This document shows, piece by piece, positions 5,502-11,571 of a stretch of 11,571 bases of DNA. Each line of letters starts with the position of its first letter. The stretch's first letter is position 1. The DNA comes from Bacteroidales bacterium (GTDB lineage: Bacteria; Bacteroidota; Bacteroidia; Bacteroidales; P3), in assembly GCA_031271725.1 (NCBI GenBank), contig JAISVE010000091.1, positions 1-11,571 of the forward strand. The letters are read 5' to 3'. The notes under the pieces were generated by a model. It made no database searches. It was given only the letters and a program-made list of their open reading frames with translations, and was not told where the DNA came from. A program made the position numbers and the translations under genes.

Positions 5502-6185
5502 TTATCTCCTAAACTTAAAACGATAACCGAGAGTTAAATCAACGTAAGTATTGGGATTGTTCAACTGCTTTTGCATTCTAATAAAGTCAATATCAAAAGC
5601 AATCTTAACAAATAAGTTGAAACGAGTTTGCAAAGCAGCCCCCGTCCTCATTCCTACATTGTAACTTTTTAGGGGCTGGTATTCATATTTCGTAAAAGTT
5701 TTTTTATCCTTAAAAATATCATTTAACTCAGCACTTATATCTTCATTTATGGTAAAACCTTCTAATGAACCACTGCTTTTTAGCCCCTGAGAGTAATAAA
5801 ACCCAAGAAAAACATTAAAACTGGCACCACCGTTAAAGAATCCGTCAACGCCGAATACAATAGGAACTTTAATAAAATTAACTCGCGAAGTCATTTCAAC
5901 ATACCCAAAATCGCTACGAGACTTCTTATTCAAATCTACAAGCAAAAGCCCTCTATTTGCATATTCCACGCCAAGTTCAAGTAAAAGCCCCTCCCTGCGT
6001 GCGCTATCAGCTTTTGCATAAAATAAATAGCCCACAGAAAGCCCCCCTTTTGCGTCTATTGTCCAAACGGATTTAGGAGTACTGTTACCACCTACACCCG
6101 CCTCTATCCCCATATAAAACTGCGCAAAGGAAAAATTACAGCAGAGCAAAAATGCAACTGCAAATAAAATTTTTGAATGTTTCAT
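5502..6185 (-). CDS. PorT-like outer-membrane beta-barrel protein
   Basis: This 227-residue protein has a signal peptide (residues 1-21: a lysine-containing N-terminus, a hydrophobic core and cleavage after SFA). It then shows alternating hydrophobic/polar strands with aromatic ends, as in small Bacteroidota outer-membrane barrels: FYMGIEAGVGGN at the mature N-terminus, LLLELGVEYANRGLLL, FIKVPIVFGVD, FNVFLGFYYSQG, and a final VDLTLGYRFKFRR. The closing strand ends in an aromatic-basic tail rather than a terminal Phe. The residues around 130-160 (INEDISAELNDIFKDKKTF) are charged and probably form an extracellular loop. The natural ligand or partner is unknown. The gene is transcribed away from the ATPase gene, with a 146-bp shared upstream region that contains a repeat array. 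Confidence 0.82.
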   Translation of the reverse strand: MKHSKILFAVAFLLCCNFSFAQFYMGIEAGVGGNSTPKSVWTIDAKGGLSVGYLFYAKADSARREGLLLELGVEYANRGLLLVDLNKKSRSDFGYVEMTSRVNFIKVPIVFGVDGFFNGGASFNVFLGFYYSQGLKSSGSLEGFTINEDISAELNDIFKDKKTFTKYEYQPLKSYNVGMRTGAALQTRFNLFVKIAFDIDFIRMQKQLNNPNTYVDLTLGYRFKFRR

Positions 6186-6253
6186 AACTTAAAATTATTT
6201 AATAGTTTGTATAAGTGTTAAAAATCCAATTCCATGCCAAACAATATTTTCTA

Positions 6254-6334
6254 TTTTTCCTGTAAAAAGTGTAAAATAATCACGCTTTTCCCTGTAAAAA
6301 GTGTATATTTGAACATCTTTTACTTGATAAAATG
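6254..6334 (+). repeat. Three 32-bp-phased operator-like repeats before the first ATPase
   Basis: Two near-identical copies read TTTTTCCTGTAAAAAGTG (from 6254) and TTTTCCCTGTAAAAAGTG (from 6286). They share a 15-base identical core, CCTGTAAAAAGTGTA (6259-6273 and 6291-6305). A third, degenerate copy (TTTTACTTGATAAAATG) starts at 6318 and runs into the start codon. The starts are exactly 32 bp apart, about three helical turns. Each is an imperfect inverted repeat with a T-rich left arm and an A-rich right arm around a 5-base centre; the third is TTTTA-cttga-TAAAA. The second copy overlaps the -7 element, which is what a repressor or autoregulator site would do. Confidence 0.7.
6304..6311 (+). 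promoter_or_regulatory. Bacteroidota -7 promoter element for the first ATPase
   Basis: TATATTTG fits TAnnTTTG and lies 20 bp before the ATG at 6332. Its first two bases are the last two of the second 32-bp-phased repeat, so occupancy of that repeat should affect transcription. Confidence 0.6.
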
Positions 6335-7624
6335 TATAGAAAAAGCATTAAAAATTTGATAGAGTGGAAATTAAGAAAAAATCGCAAACCACTTATAATT
6401 CAAGGCGCACGTCAAGTAGGTAAAACCTGGCTTATAAAAGAATTTGGCAAGACCGAATTTAAGCAAACGATATATGTCAATTTTGAGAAAGAAACACGTT
6501 TGCAGGAATTATTTTTGCAAGATTTAAGCCCGAAGCGCATTATTGCAACTCTTGAAACATTTTTTACAACAAAAATAAATGCAGAAGATACACTTATTGT
6601 GTTTGACGAAATTCAGTCAGCACCCCAAGGACTCACTTCGCTAAAATACTTCTGCGAGGACGCACCCGAATACTTTGTTGTTGCCTCCGATTCGCTGCTC
6701 GGAATGAATTTACACAATAAAGTTTCTTTTCCAGTGGGCAAGGTAGAGTTTTTATATATGTACCCTTTAAGTTTTTATGAGTTTTTACTTGCTATTGGTG
6801 AAACAGATCTAACTAAAATTTTAGACGAAAAACTTTGGGATATGCTGCCTGTTTTTGCTGAAAAATTTAAAGAAAACTTACGATATTACTTTTATATCGG
6901 CGGTATGCCCGAAGTGGTAAATGATTTTGTTATAAATCGCGATTGGGAAAGTGTGAGAACAAAGCAATCCGCAATTATCACGACTTATGAAAATGATTTT
7001 TCAAAACACGCCCCTTATGAAATTGTTCCTCGTTTGAATATGATTTGGCAAAATATTCCGGCACAACTCAGTAAAGAAAATAAAAAATTTGTTTATGGTG
7101 TAATAAAAGAGGGTGCGAGGGCAAAGGATTTTGAATTAGCAATACAATGGCTTGTTGATTCGGGAATTTTACTAAAAAATCATCGCATTTCAAAACCCAA
7201 TATGCCCCTGATAGCATATCAGGATACTTCTGCTTTCAAGTTATTTTTTAATGATGTAGGATTGCTTTCTGCCAAAGCAAATTTAGATATAAAAACAATT
7301 ATTTTCGGTAACGATGTTTTTACAGAATTTAAGGGCGCATTAACGGAACAATTTGTTATGCAGCAATTAAAAGCCGCAGAACTTGACTATATCGGCTATT
7401 GGACAAATGAACGTTCAACAGCTGAAGTTGATTTTGTTATTCAAAATAACGGCGAAATAACTCCCATAGAAGTAAAATCATCTGAGAATAAAAAAGCAAA
7501 AAGTTTCAGATTATTTTGCGAAAAATATCAACCGCAAACAGCCATCCGCAGCTCTCTCTCAAATTACAGAGAGGAAAGTTGGATGACAAATGTTCCGCTG
7601 TATATTATTGGCAACTATTTTTAG
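6332..7624 (+). CDS. AAA ATPase with C-terminal DUF4143
   Basis: This 430-residue protein belongs to the AAA_14/DUF4143 family. The Walker A loop is GARQVGKT (25-32) and Walker B is TLIVFDEIQSAP (87-98, with D92 and E93). The sensor-like strand reads VVASDSLLGM (116-125), and SFPVGKVE (132-139) then MYPLSFYEFL follow. The DUF4143 part has FYIGGMPEVV, a winged-helix-like middle, FKGALTEQFVMQQL, and a terminal VDFVI...PIEVKSS segment whose D367, E380 and K382 resemble a PD-(D/E)xK nuclease-like core. Family members are widespread in Bacteroidota; their function is not established, and a role as mobile or defence-associated ATPases has been suggested. The start is the first ATG, 20 bp from the promoter, and overlaps the third operator-like repeat. 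tyrS follows 105 bp downstream. Confidence 0.88.
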   Translation: MYRKSIKNLIEWKLRKNRKPLIIQGARQVGKTWLIKEFGKTEFKQTIYVNFEKETRLQELFLQDLSPKRIIATLETFFTTKINAEDTLIVFDEIQSAPQGLTSLKYFCEDAPEYFVVASDSLLGMNLHNKVSFPVGKVEFLYMYPLSFYEFLLAIGETDLTKILDEKLWDMLPVFAEKFKENLRYYFYIGGMPEVVNDFVINRDWESVRTKQSAIITTYENDFSKHAPYEIVPRLNMIWQNIPAQLSKENKKFVYGVIKEGARAKDFELAIQWLVDSGILLKNHRISKPNMPLIAYQDTSAFKLFFNDVGLLSAKANLDIKTIIFGNDVFTEFKGALTEQFVMQQLKAAELDYIGYWTNERSTAEVDFVIQNNGEITPIEVKSSENKKAKSFRLFCEKYQPQTAIRSSLSNYREESWMTNVPLYIIGNYF

Positions 7625-7657
7625 GGTGACAATATTTAATTACAATAATGAACCGTA

Positions 7658-7675
7658 GTGGGTTTCACAGCCCAC
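7658..7675 (+). other. Short hairpin before the 7-bp repeat tract
   Basis: GTGGG (7658-7662) pairs with CCCAC (7671-7675) around TTTCACAG. It has no U-tract, so it is a weak terminator candidate for the ATPase gene ending at 7624, or a structure in the tyrS leader. Confidence 0.35.
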
Positions 7676-7722
7676 AACTCACAATTCACATATCACAATT
7701 CACGACTCACAACCAACAACTC
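7674..7722 (+). repeat. Seven tandem 7-bp repeats (consensus ACAAYTC) in the tyrS leader
   Basis: The tract divides exactly into seven heptamers: ACAACTC, ACAATTC, ACATATC, ACAATTC, ACGACTC, ACAACCA and ACAACTC. It ends 7 bases before the tyrS ATG at 7730. It is a degenerate microsatellite. Copy-number change would alter the leader length and would shift the frame of the spurious upstream-extended reading from 7658. Confidence 0.75.
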
Positions 7723-7729
7723 AAACGAT

Positions 7730-9022
7730 ATGACAAAAAACTTTGTACAGGAATTAAAATGGCGGGGCATGATACAAGACCTTATGCCCGGAACAGAAGA
7801 ACTATTGCAAAAAGAACAGGTAACGGCTTATGTTGGCATTGACCCAACCGCCGACTCCCTGCACATAGGGCACCTTGTAGGCATAATGCTGCTCAAACAC
7901 TTGCAACAATGCGGGCACAAACCCCTTGTCCTGCTCGGCGGCGCAACAGGAATGATTGGCGATCCTTCCGGCAAATCGCAGGAACGCAATCTTTTGGACG
8001 AAGCAACGCTAAAACACAACCAGCAATCAATCCGAAAACAGTTGGAAAAATTCCTCGATTTTTCAGAAGACAAGCCAAACAAAGCCGAAATCGTGAACAA
8101 CTACGATTGGATGAAACCCATCTCTTTTCTCGAATTTATACGTGATACAGGCAAGCATATAACGGTAAATTATATGATGGCAAAGGATTCCGTAAAGCGC
8201 AGAATTACGGGCGAAAACGGTGCGGAAGGAATGTCTTTTACTGAATTTACTTACCAACTTGTACAAGGTTATGATTTCTACCATTTATTTAACACAAAAA
8301 ATTGTAAACTGCAAATGGGCGGCAGCGACCAATGGGGCAACATCACTACAGGCACTGAACTTATAAGGCGCAAAGCCGGTGGTGAGGCATTTGCCTTAAC
8401 CTGTCCGCTAATAACAAAAGCAGACGGCGGCAAATTCGGCAAAACCGAAAGCGGCAACATTTGGTTAGACCCAATCAGAACAAGTGCTTACAAGTTTTAT
8501 CAATTTTGGCTTAATTGCTCGGACGAGGACAGCAAAAAGTACATTCGCATCTTGACAGACCTTTCGCAAGAGGAAATACAAAAATTAGAAGCAGAACAGG
8601 AAGCCGCTCCTCATTTACGCCCTTTGCAGAAGGCATTAGCACAAATTCTTACAACTTGGGTACACAGTGCGGGCGACTACGAACAGGCAAAAGAAGCAAG
8701 TGAAATACTTTTTGGCAACGCGGCTACGGAAGCATTGCGAACGCTTGATGAAAAAACGTTGTTAGATGTGTTTGAAGGAGTGCCGCAAAGCAGTATGAGC
8801 AGAGAGGCTTTGAATTGCAATATTGTTGATTTTTTAAGTGAGCATACCGGCATACTCTCATCAAAAGGTGAAGCCCGCCGTGCCTTGAAAGAAAATTCAA
8901 TATCAATAAACAAAACAAAAGTAACAGAGGAAACTATTGTTGGCACCGAAATGCTTTTGCAGAATAAATATATAATTGTTCAACGAGGCAAAAAAAATTA
9001 TTTTTTGGTTACTTGCCAATAG
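7730..9022 (+). CDS. tyrS: Tyrosyl-tRNA synthetase
   Basis: This 430-residue class I aminoacyl-tRNA synthetase charges tRNA-Tyr with tyrosine in the cytoplasm. The HIGH motif is at 45-48 (SLHIGHLVG). [15 protein letters not shown] and [17 protein letters not shown] are standard TyrRS segments. [11 protein letters not shown] and [14 protein letters not shown] line the tyrosine pocket, and the KMSKS equivalent is KFGKT (235-239). The C-terminal ~65 residues form the S4 RNA-binding domain ([17 protein letters not shown]). Full length matches the family. The start at 7730 ([14 protein letters not shown]) is chosen because TyrRS begins there; the frame extends upstream to 7658, but those 24 residues only translate the 7-bp repeats. 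No promoter consensus is obvious in the 105-bp gap after the ATPase. Confidence 0.97.
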   Translation: MTKNFVQELKWRGMIQDLMPGTEELLQKEQVTAYVGIDPTADSLHIGHLVGIMLLKHLQQCGHKPLVLLGGATGMIGDPSGKSQERNLLDEATLKHNQQSIRKQLEKFLDFSEDKPNKAEIVNNYDWMKPISFLEFIRDTGKHITVNYMMAKDSVKRRITGENGAEGMSFTEFTYQLVQGYDFYHLFNTKNCKLQMGGSDQWGNITTGTELIRRKAGGEAFALTCPLITKADGGKFGKTESGNIWLDPIRTSAYKFYQFWLNCSDEDSKKYIRILTDLSQEEIQKLEAEQEAAPHLRPLQKALAQILTTWVHSAGDYEQAKEASEILFGNAATEALRTLDEKTLLDVFEGVPQSSMSREALNCNIVDFLSEHTGILSSKGEARRALKENSISINKTKVTEETIVGTEMLLQNKYIIVQRGKKNYFLVTCQ

Positions 9023-9127
9023 CCTACTTTACCAACATTCAATTTTACCGGCAGTCTGTTTTGTCTATACACAACGGCGCATCCTTCTCGTTGTCAGCAA
9101 CATACTTGTTTATCCACAACATATCCT

Positions 9128-9234
9128 TTTATTACTAATGAACACTTCCTTTCATTACTAATGAACGCTTCCTTTCATTACTAATGAATACTTCATTTCA
9201 TTACTAATGAACGCTTTCTTTCATTACTAATGAA
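9128..9234 (+). repeat. Five 23-bp-phased palindromic operator-like repeats
   Basis: The 15-bp palindrome TTCATTACTAATGAA (TTCATTA-c-TAATGAA) occurs at 9151-9165, 9174-9188, 9197-9211 and 9220-9234. A one-mismatch copy (TTTATTACTAATGAA) is at 9128-9142. All successive starts are exactly 23 bp apart, and the 8-bp spacers are variants of CGCTTCCT. The last copy ends 9 bp before the -7 element of the downstream ATPase gene. Perfect dyad symmetry, fixed phasing and position suggest an array of operators bound cooperatively by a dimeric regulator. No direct-repeat/spacer structure of CRISPR type is present. Confidence 0.85.
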
Positions 9235-9243
9235 AACTTTTTG

Positions 9244-9251
9244 TATATTTG
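9244..9251 (+). promoter_or_regulatory. Bacteroidota -7 promoter element for the second ATPase operon
   Basis: TATATTTG fits TAnnTTTG and lies 31 bp before the ATG at 9283. The -33 region falls within the last palindrome of the repeat array, so binding there would be expected to block polymerase. Confidence 0.65.
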
Positions 9252-9282
9252 CAGTTGAAACGCATTATCAAAAAACAAAACA

Positions 9283-10494
9283 ATGATACAACAGGCAACA
9301 ATACAAAGTGTTATAGAAAGTCAAAAAAAGAAGTTTTTACGGATAGGGGACGGCTTTGAAAGGGACGCTTTAACAAAATTTCCGCGTTTGCGCTCACACG
9401 CCTTGGTGGTTATGGGAATCCGCCGTTGTGGAAAAAGCACTCTGTTAAGGCAGTTAATAAACCAAGACAAGAGCAAAAAATTATTTTTAAGTTTTGAGGA
9501 TCCTCGTTTATATAATTTTGAACTATCCGACTTTGAACTTTTAGACCTGATAATAGACGAAGCGAATTATGAAACACTTTTTCTTGACGAAATACAAGTA
9601 GTTGAAGGTTGGGAGTTATATGTGCGCCAAAAACTTGATGAGGGTTTTCGAGTTGCGGTAACGGGTTCAAATGCGTCTTTGTTAAGTCGGGAGCTTGGTA
9701 CAAAACTTACAGGCAGGCATATAAGCAAAGAACTGTTTCCATTTTCTTATCGAGAATTTTTAGGGTTCAAAAACTTACAAGCAGACGAAAAATCCCTAAA
9801 AAAATACTTAAACGGTGGCGGTTTTCCGGAGTTTTTGAAAACAAATAACACAGATATTCTTACGGAATTATTTACCGACATTCTAAATCGAGACATAATT
9901 GTTCGCTACGGAATACGCGATGCCCGCGCTCTGCGAAACCTTGCCGTATATTTATGTTCAAACGCAGGAAACCTTGTTACGGCAAGCAAATTGCAACAGC
10001 CGTTAGGAATAAAATCAACAGCCACAATATTAGAATACTTTTCATTTTTGGAAGACGCGTACTTGGTGAACTTTCTGCCTAAATTCAGTTATTCATCAAA
10101 AGCGCAACTTGTAAATCCTAAAAAAATTTATGTTATTGATTCCGGAATAATCAACATTGCATCAACTTCTTTAACAGAGGATAAAGGACATTTGCTCGAA
10201 AATCTGATTTATTGGGAATTGAGAAGAAAGAGCAAAGAATTATATTATTTTAATGAAAATAATTCGGAATGCGATTTTGTTGTAATGAAAAATGAAAAAC
10301 CGGAACAGGTTATACAGGTTTGTTATGAATTGACAAAGGAAAACAGAGATAGAGAGATAAACGGGTTAAAAGAAGCGATGAATTACTTTAAAACAAAAAA
10401 AGGTATGATAATAACCATGAACCAAAAAGACGCTTTCATGTACAATAAAAATATGATAAGAATTGTTCCTGCTCACGAATTTATGACTAAATAA
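9283..10494 (+). CDS. AAA_14-type ATPase with C-terminal DUF4143
   Basis: This 403-residue protein is of the same broad superfamily as the ATPase at 6332-7624 but a different subfamily. Walker A is GIRRCGKST (45-53), Walker B is TLFLDEIQVVEGW (98-110, with D102 and E103), the sensor strand is VTGSNASLL (126-134), and LTGRH (142-146) and LFPFSYREFLGF follow. The DUF4143 half shows YFSFLEDAYLVNFLPKFS, KKIYVIDSGI, LLENLIYWELRR and the end segment CDFVVMKNEKPEQVIQVCYE, where the ExK of a nuclease-like core is replaced (QVC), as is usual for this subfamily. Its cellular role is not established. The rsmE gene begins 1 nt after its stop, so the promoter array probably also governs rsmE and the DUF4159 gene. 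The start is the first in-frame ATG after the promoter. Confidence 0.88.
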   Translation: MIQQATIQSVIESQKKKFLRIGDGFERDALTKFPRLRSHALVVMGIRRCGKSTLLRQLINQDKSKKLFLSFEDPRLYNFELSDFELLDLIIDEANYETLFLDEIQVVEGWELYVRQKLDEGFRVAVTGSNASLLSRELGTKLTGRHISKELFPFSYREFLGFKNLQADEKSLKKYLNGGGFPEFLKTNNTDILTELFTDILNRDIIVRYGIRDARALRNLAVYLCSNAGNLVTASKLQQPLGIKSTATILEYFSFLEDAYLVNFLPKFSYSSKAQLVNPKKIYVIDSGIINIASTSLTEDKGHLLENLIYWELRRKSKELYYFNENNSECDFVVMKNEKPEQVIQVCYELTKENRDREINGLKEAMNYFKTKKGMIITMNQKDAFMYNKNMIRIVPAHEFMTK

Positions 10495-10495
10495 A

Positions 10496-11236
10496 ATGTT
10501 TTACACAAAAGAAATTACAGGCAACAGGGCGGTTTTTTCGCCCGAAACAAGTGCGCATATAGTAAAAGTTTTACGCCATAAAGAGGGTGATAAAATTTCT
10601 TTTACCGATGGTTGCGGTGCGCTCTACGAAGGCTTGCTGGAGGGCATTAGCGCAAAAGGCACATCTGCAATTATAGAGAAAAGCAGACATGTAAATACGG
10701 CATTACCATCAATTCATATTGTTGTTGCACCAACAAAAAATATCGACAGAATCGAGTGGTTTGTAGAAAAGGCAATAGAAGTCGGAGTTGCCGAAATCAG
10801 TTTTATCGGAACGAAAAACTCCGAGCGCAAAACCCTTAAAACAGAACGCCTGCACAAGATAGCGGTAAGCGCAATGTTGCAGTCGCAGCAAGTTTTCTTG
10901 CCAAAAATAAATGAAATGTTGCCGCTTGGCGAATTTGTGAAAAATTCAGCAGATTTTAATGGCGACAAGTTTTTCGGCTATTGTTACGAAGGCAACATTT
11001 ATGCAACATCCGAAACACAACCGGAAAAAACATTGTGCTATGCGGAAATGATAAATGCTAATGTTCCCACAATGGTATTTATAGGACCTGAGGGCGACTT
11101 TACTGCAACAGAAGCACAGTATTTGCAAGACAATAACTTTATGCCCGTAGTGCTATCAAACACTCGTCTTCGCACAGAAACCGCCGCACTCATGGCATGT
11201 TGGACTTATAAAACTTATTCTATTTTGACAAAATGA
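10496..11236 (+). CDS. rsmE: 16S rRNA (uracil-1498-N3) methyltransferase
   Basis: This 246-residue SPOUT-class methyltransferase uses S-adenosylmethionine to methylate N3 of U1498 in 16S rRNA (E. coli numbering) in the 30S subunit. The N-terminal PUA-like domain carries the HIVKVLRHKEGD segment (about 21-32). The C-terminal trefoil-knot domain contains KNIDRIEWFVEKAIEVGV, then IGPEGDF (196-202) and LSNTRLRTETAA (220-231), the two cofactor-binding signatures. Length is normal. It starts 1 nt after the ATPase stop and overlaps the next gene as ATGA (11233-11236), so both junctions suggest translational coupling. Placing a core rRNA modifier in an ATPase-led operon is unusual and may mean that a native promoter was displaced or lies inside the ATPase gene. 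Confidence 0.96.
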   Translation: MFYTKEITGNRAVFSPETSAHIVKVLRHKEGDKISFTDGCGALYEGLLEGISAKGTSAIIEKSRHVNTALPSIHIVVAPTKNIDRIEWFVEKAIEVGVAEISFIGTKNSERKTLKTERLHKIAVSAMLQSQQVFLPKINEMLPLGEFVKNSADFNGDKFFGYCYEGNIYATSETQPEKTLCYAEMINANVPTMVFIGPEGDFTATEAQYLQDNNFMPVVLSNTRLRTETAALMACWTYKTYSILTK

Positions 11237-11571
11237 AATATTTACTATTAACATTATTTACAAGCGTAGCATTAACCGCAGCACAAGCGCAACAAACCGC
11301 TCTTGCCTTGCTTAAGTACAGCGGTGGCGGCGACTGGTACGCAAATCCCACATCACTTCCGAATTTAACAAAATTCTGCAACGAGGCACTTAGCACAACA
11401 TTAAACCCAAGCCCCGCAACAGTAGATGTAGGCAGCGCACAAATCTTCAACTACCCGCTTGTACACATGACAGGACACGGCAACGTTGTAATGAGCATGG
11501 CAGAAGCGCAAAACCTGCGCAAATACCTTATCGGCGGCGGCTTTTTGCATATAGACGACAATTACGGATTA
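11233..11571 (+). CDS. DUF4159 domain protein, secreted, 3' partial
   Basis: This gene starts at the ATG overlapping the rsmE stop and runs off the window end, giving 113 residues with no stop. A signal peptide is present (residues 1-19: hydrophobic core YLLLTLFTSVAL, cleavage after AQA), so the protein is exported to the periplasm or anchored beyond it. The mature part begins ALALLKYSGGGDWYANPTSL (23-42), followed by NLTKFCNEAL, VGSAQIFNYPLVHMTGHGNV, and then LRKYLIGGGFLHIDDNYG. These are the characteristic segments of DUF4159, a family with a glutamine-amidotransferase-like/VWA-neighbour fold whose function is unknown. It commonly follows rsmE in Bacteroidota, to my recollection. The C-terminal half is outside the window. 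Confidence 0.88.
   Translation, partial: MKYLLLTLFTSVALTAAQAQQTALALLKYSGGGDWYANPTSLPNLTKFCNEALSTTLNPSPATVDVGSAQIFNYPLVHMTGHGNVVMSMAEAQNLRKYLIGGGFLHIDDNYGL

Noticed and set aside
7658..7675. Intrinsic terminator after the first ATPase
   Set aside because: The 5-bp stem has an 8-base loop and no T-tract, which is too weak to call.
7658..7729. Upstream-extended start for tyrS
   Set aside because: The 24 extra residues are only a translation of the hairpin and 7-bp repeats; TyrRS homology starts at 7730.
9128..9234. CRISPR array
   Set aside because: The period is 23 bp with 8-bp near-identical spacers; there are no unique spacers and no cas genes.

Overview
The window looks like chromosomal DNA of a Bacteroidota (Bacteroidales-like) bacterium. 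Four genes are preceded by the phylum's TAnnTTTG-type -7 promoter element, and I see no obvious Shine-Dalgarno sequences. There is a remnant of a type IX secretion C-terminal sorting domain, a stand-alone (not PutA-fused) proline dehydrogenase, a PorT-like outer-membrane barrel, and an rsmE-DUF4159 gene pair. The sequence is AT-rich, more so in the accessory genes than in tyrS or the proline dehydrogenase gene. All of this comes from reading the sequence; no database search was run.

Layout. 1-1404: the 3' part of a metallo-beta-lactamase-fold hydrolase and an NAD(P)-binding SDR-like protein, probably one operon. 1405-1929: decayed DNA with two gene fragments. 1930-2843: a DUF3791-DUF3990 two-gene unit (small helical partner plus ADP-ribosyltransferase-like protein). 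2840-4193, minus strand: tRNA-Leu(UAG) followed 18 nt later by proline dehydrogenase. 4194-4531: gene-free, with a long inverted repeat in the tRNA leader. 4532-5476: a second DUF3990/DUF3791 unit of three overlapping genes. 5502-6185, minus strand: an outer-membrane beta-barrel. 6254-7624: a DUF4143-type AAA ATPase behind a 32-bp-phased operator-like array. 7674-9022: a 7-bp tandem repeat and tyrS. 9128-10494: a second AAA_14/DUF4143-type ATPase behind five 23-bp-phased palindromes. 10496-11571: rsmE and the start of a DUF4159 protein, tightly packed behind that ATPase.

How it fits together. Core genes (tRNA-Leu, proline dehydrogenase, tyrS, rsmE, DUF4159) alternate with accessory units. The most informative pattern is the pair of DUF3990/DUF3791 loci on either side of the tRNA-Leu/proline dehydrogenase pair. 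The same three parts occur in both, but in swapped order, and one part is fused in the first locus and a separate gene in the second. This suggests a three-component, toxin-antitoxin-like or effector module whose mechanism is not evident from sequence. The second pattern is that each ATPase has its own phased operator-like array ending next to a TATATTTG promoter element, which points to dedicated, possibly autogenous, control.
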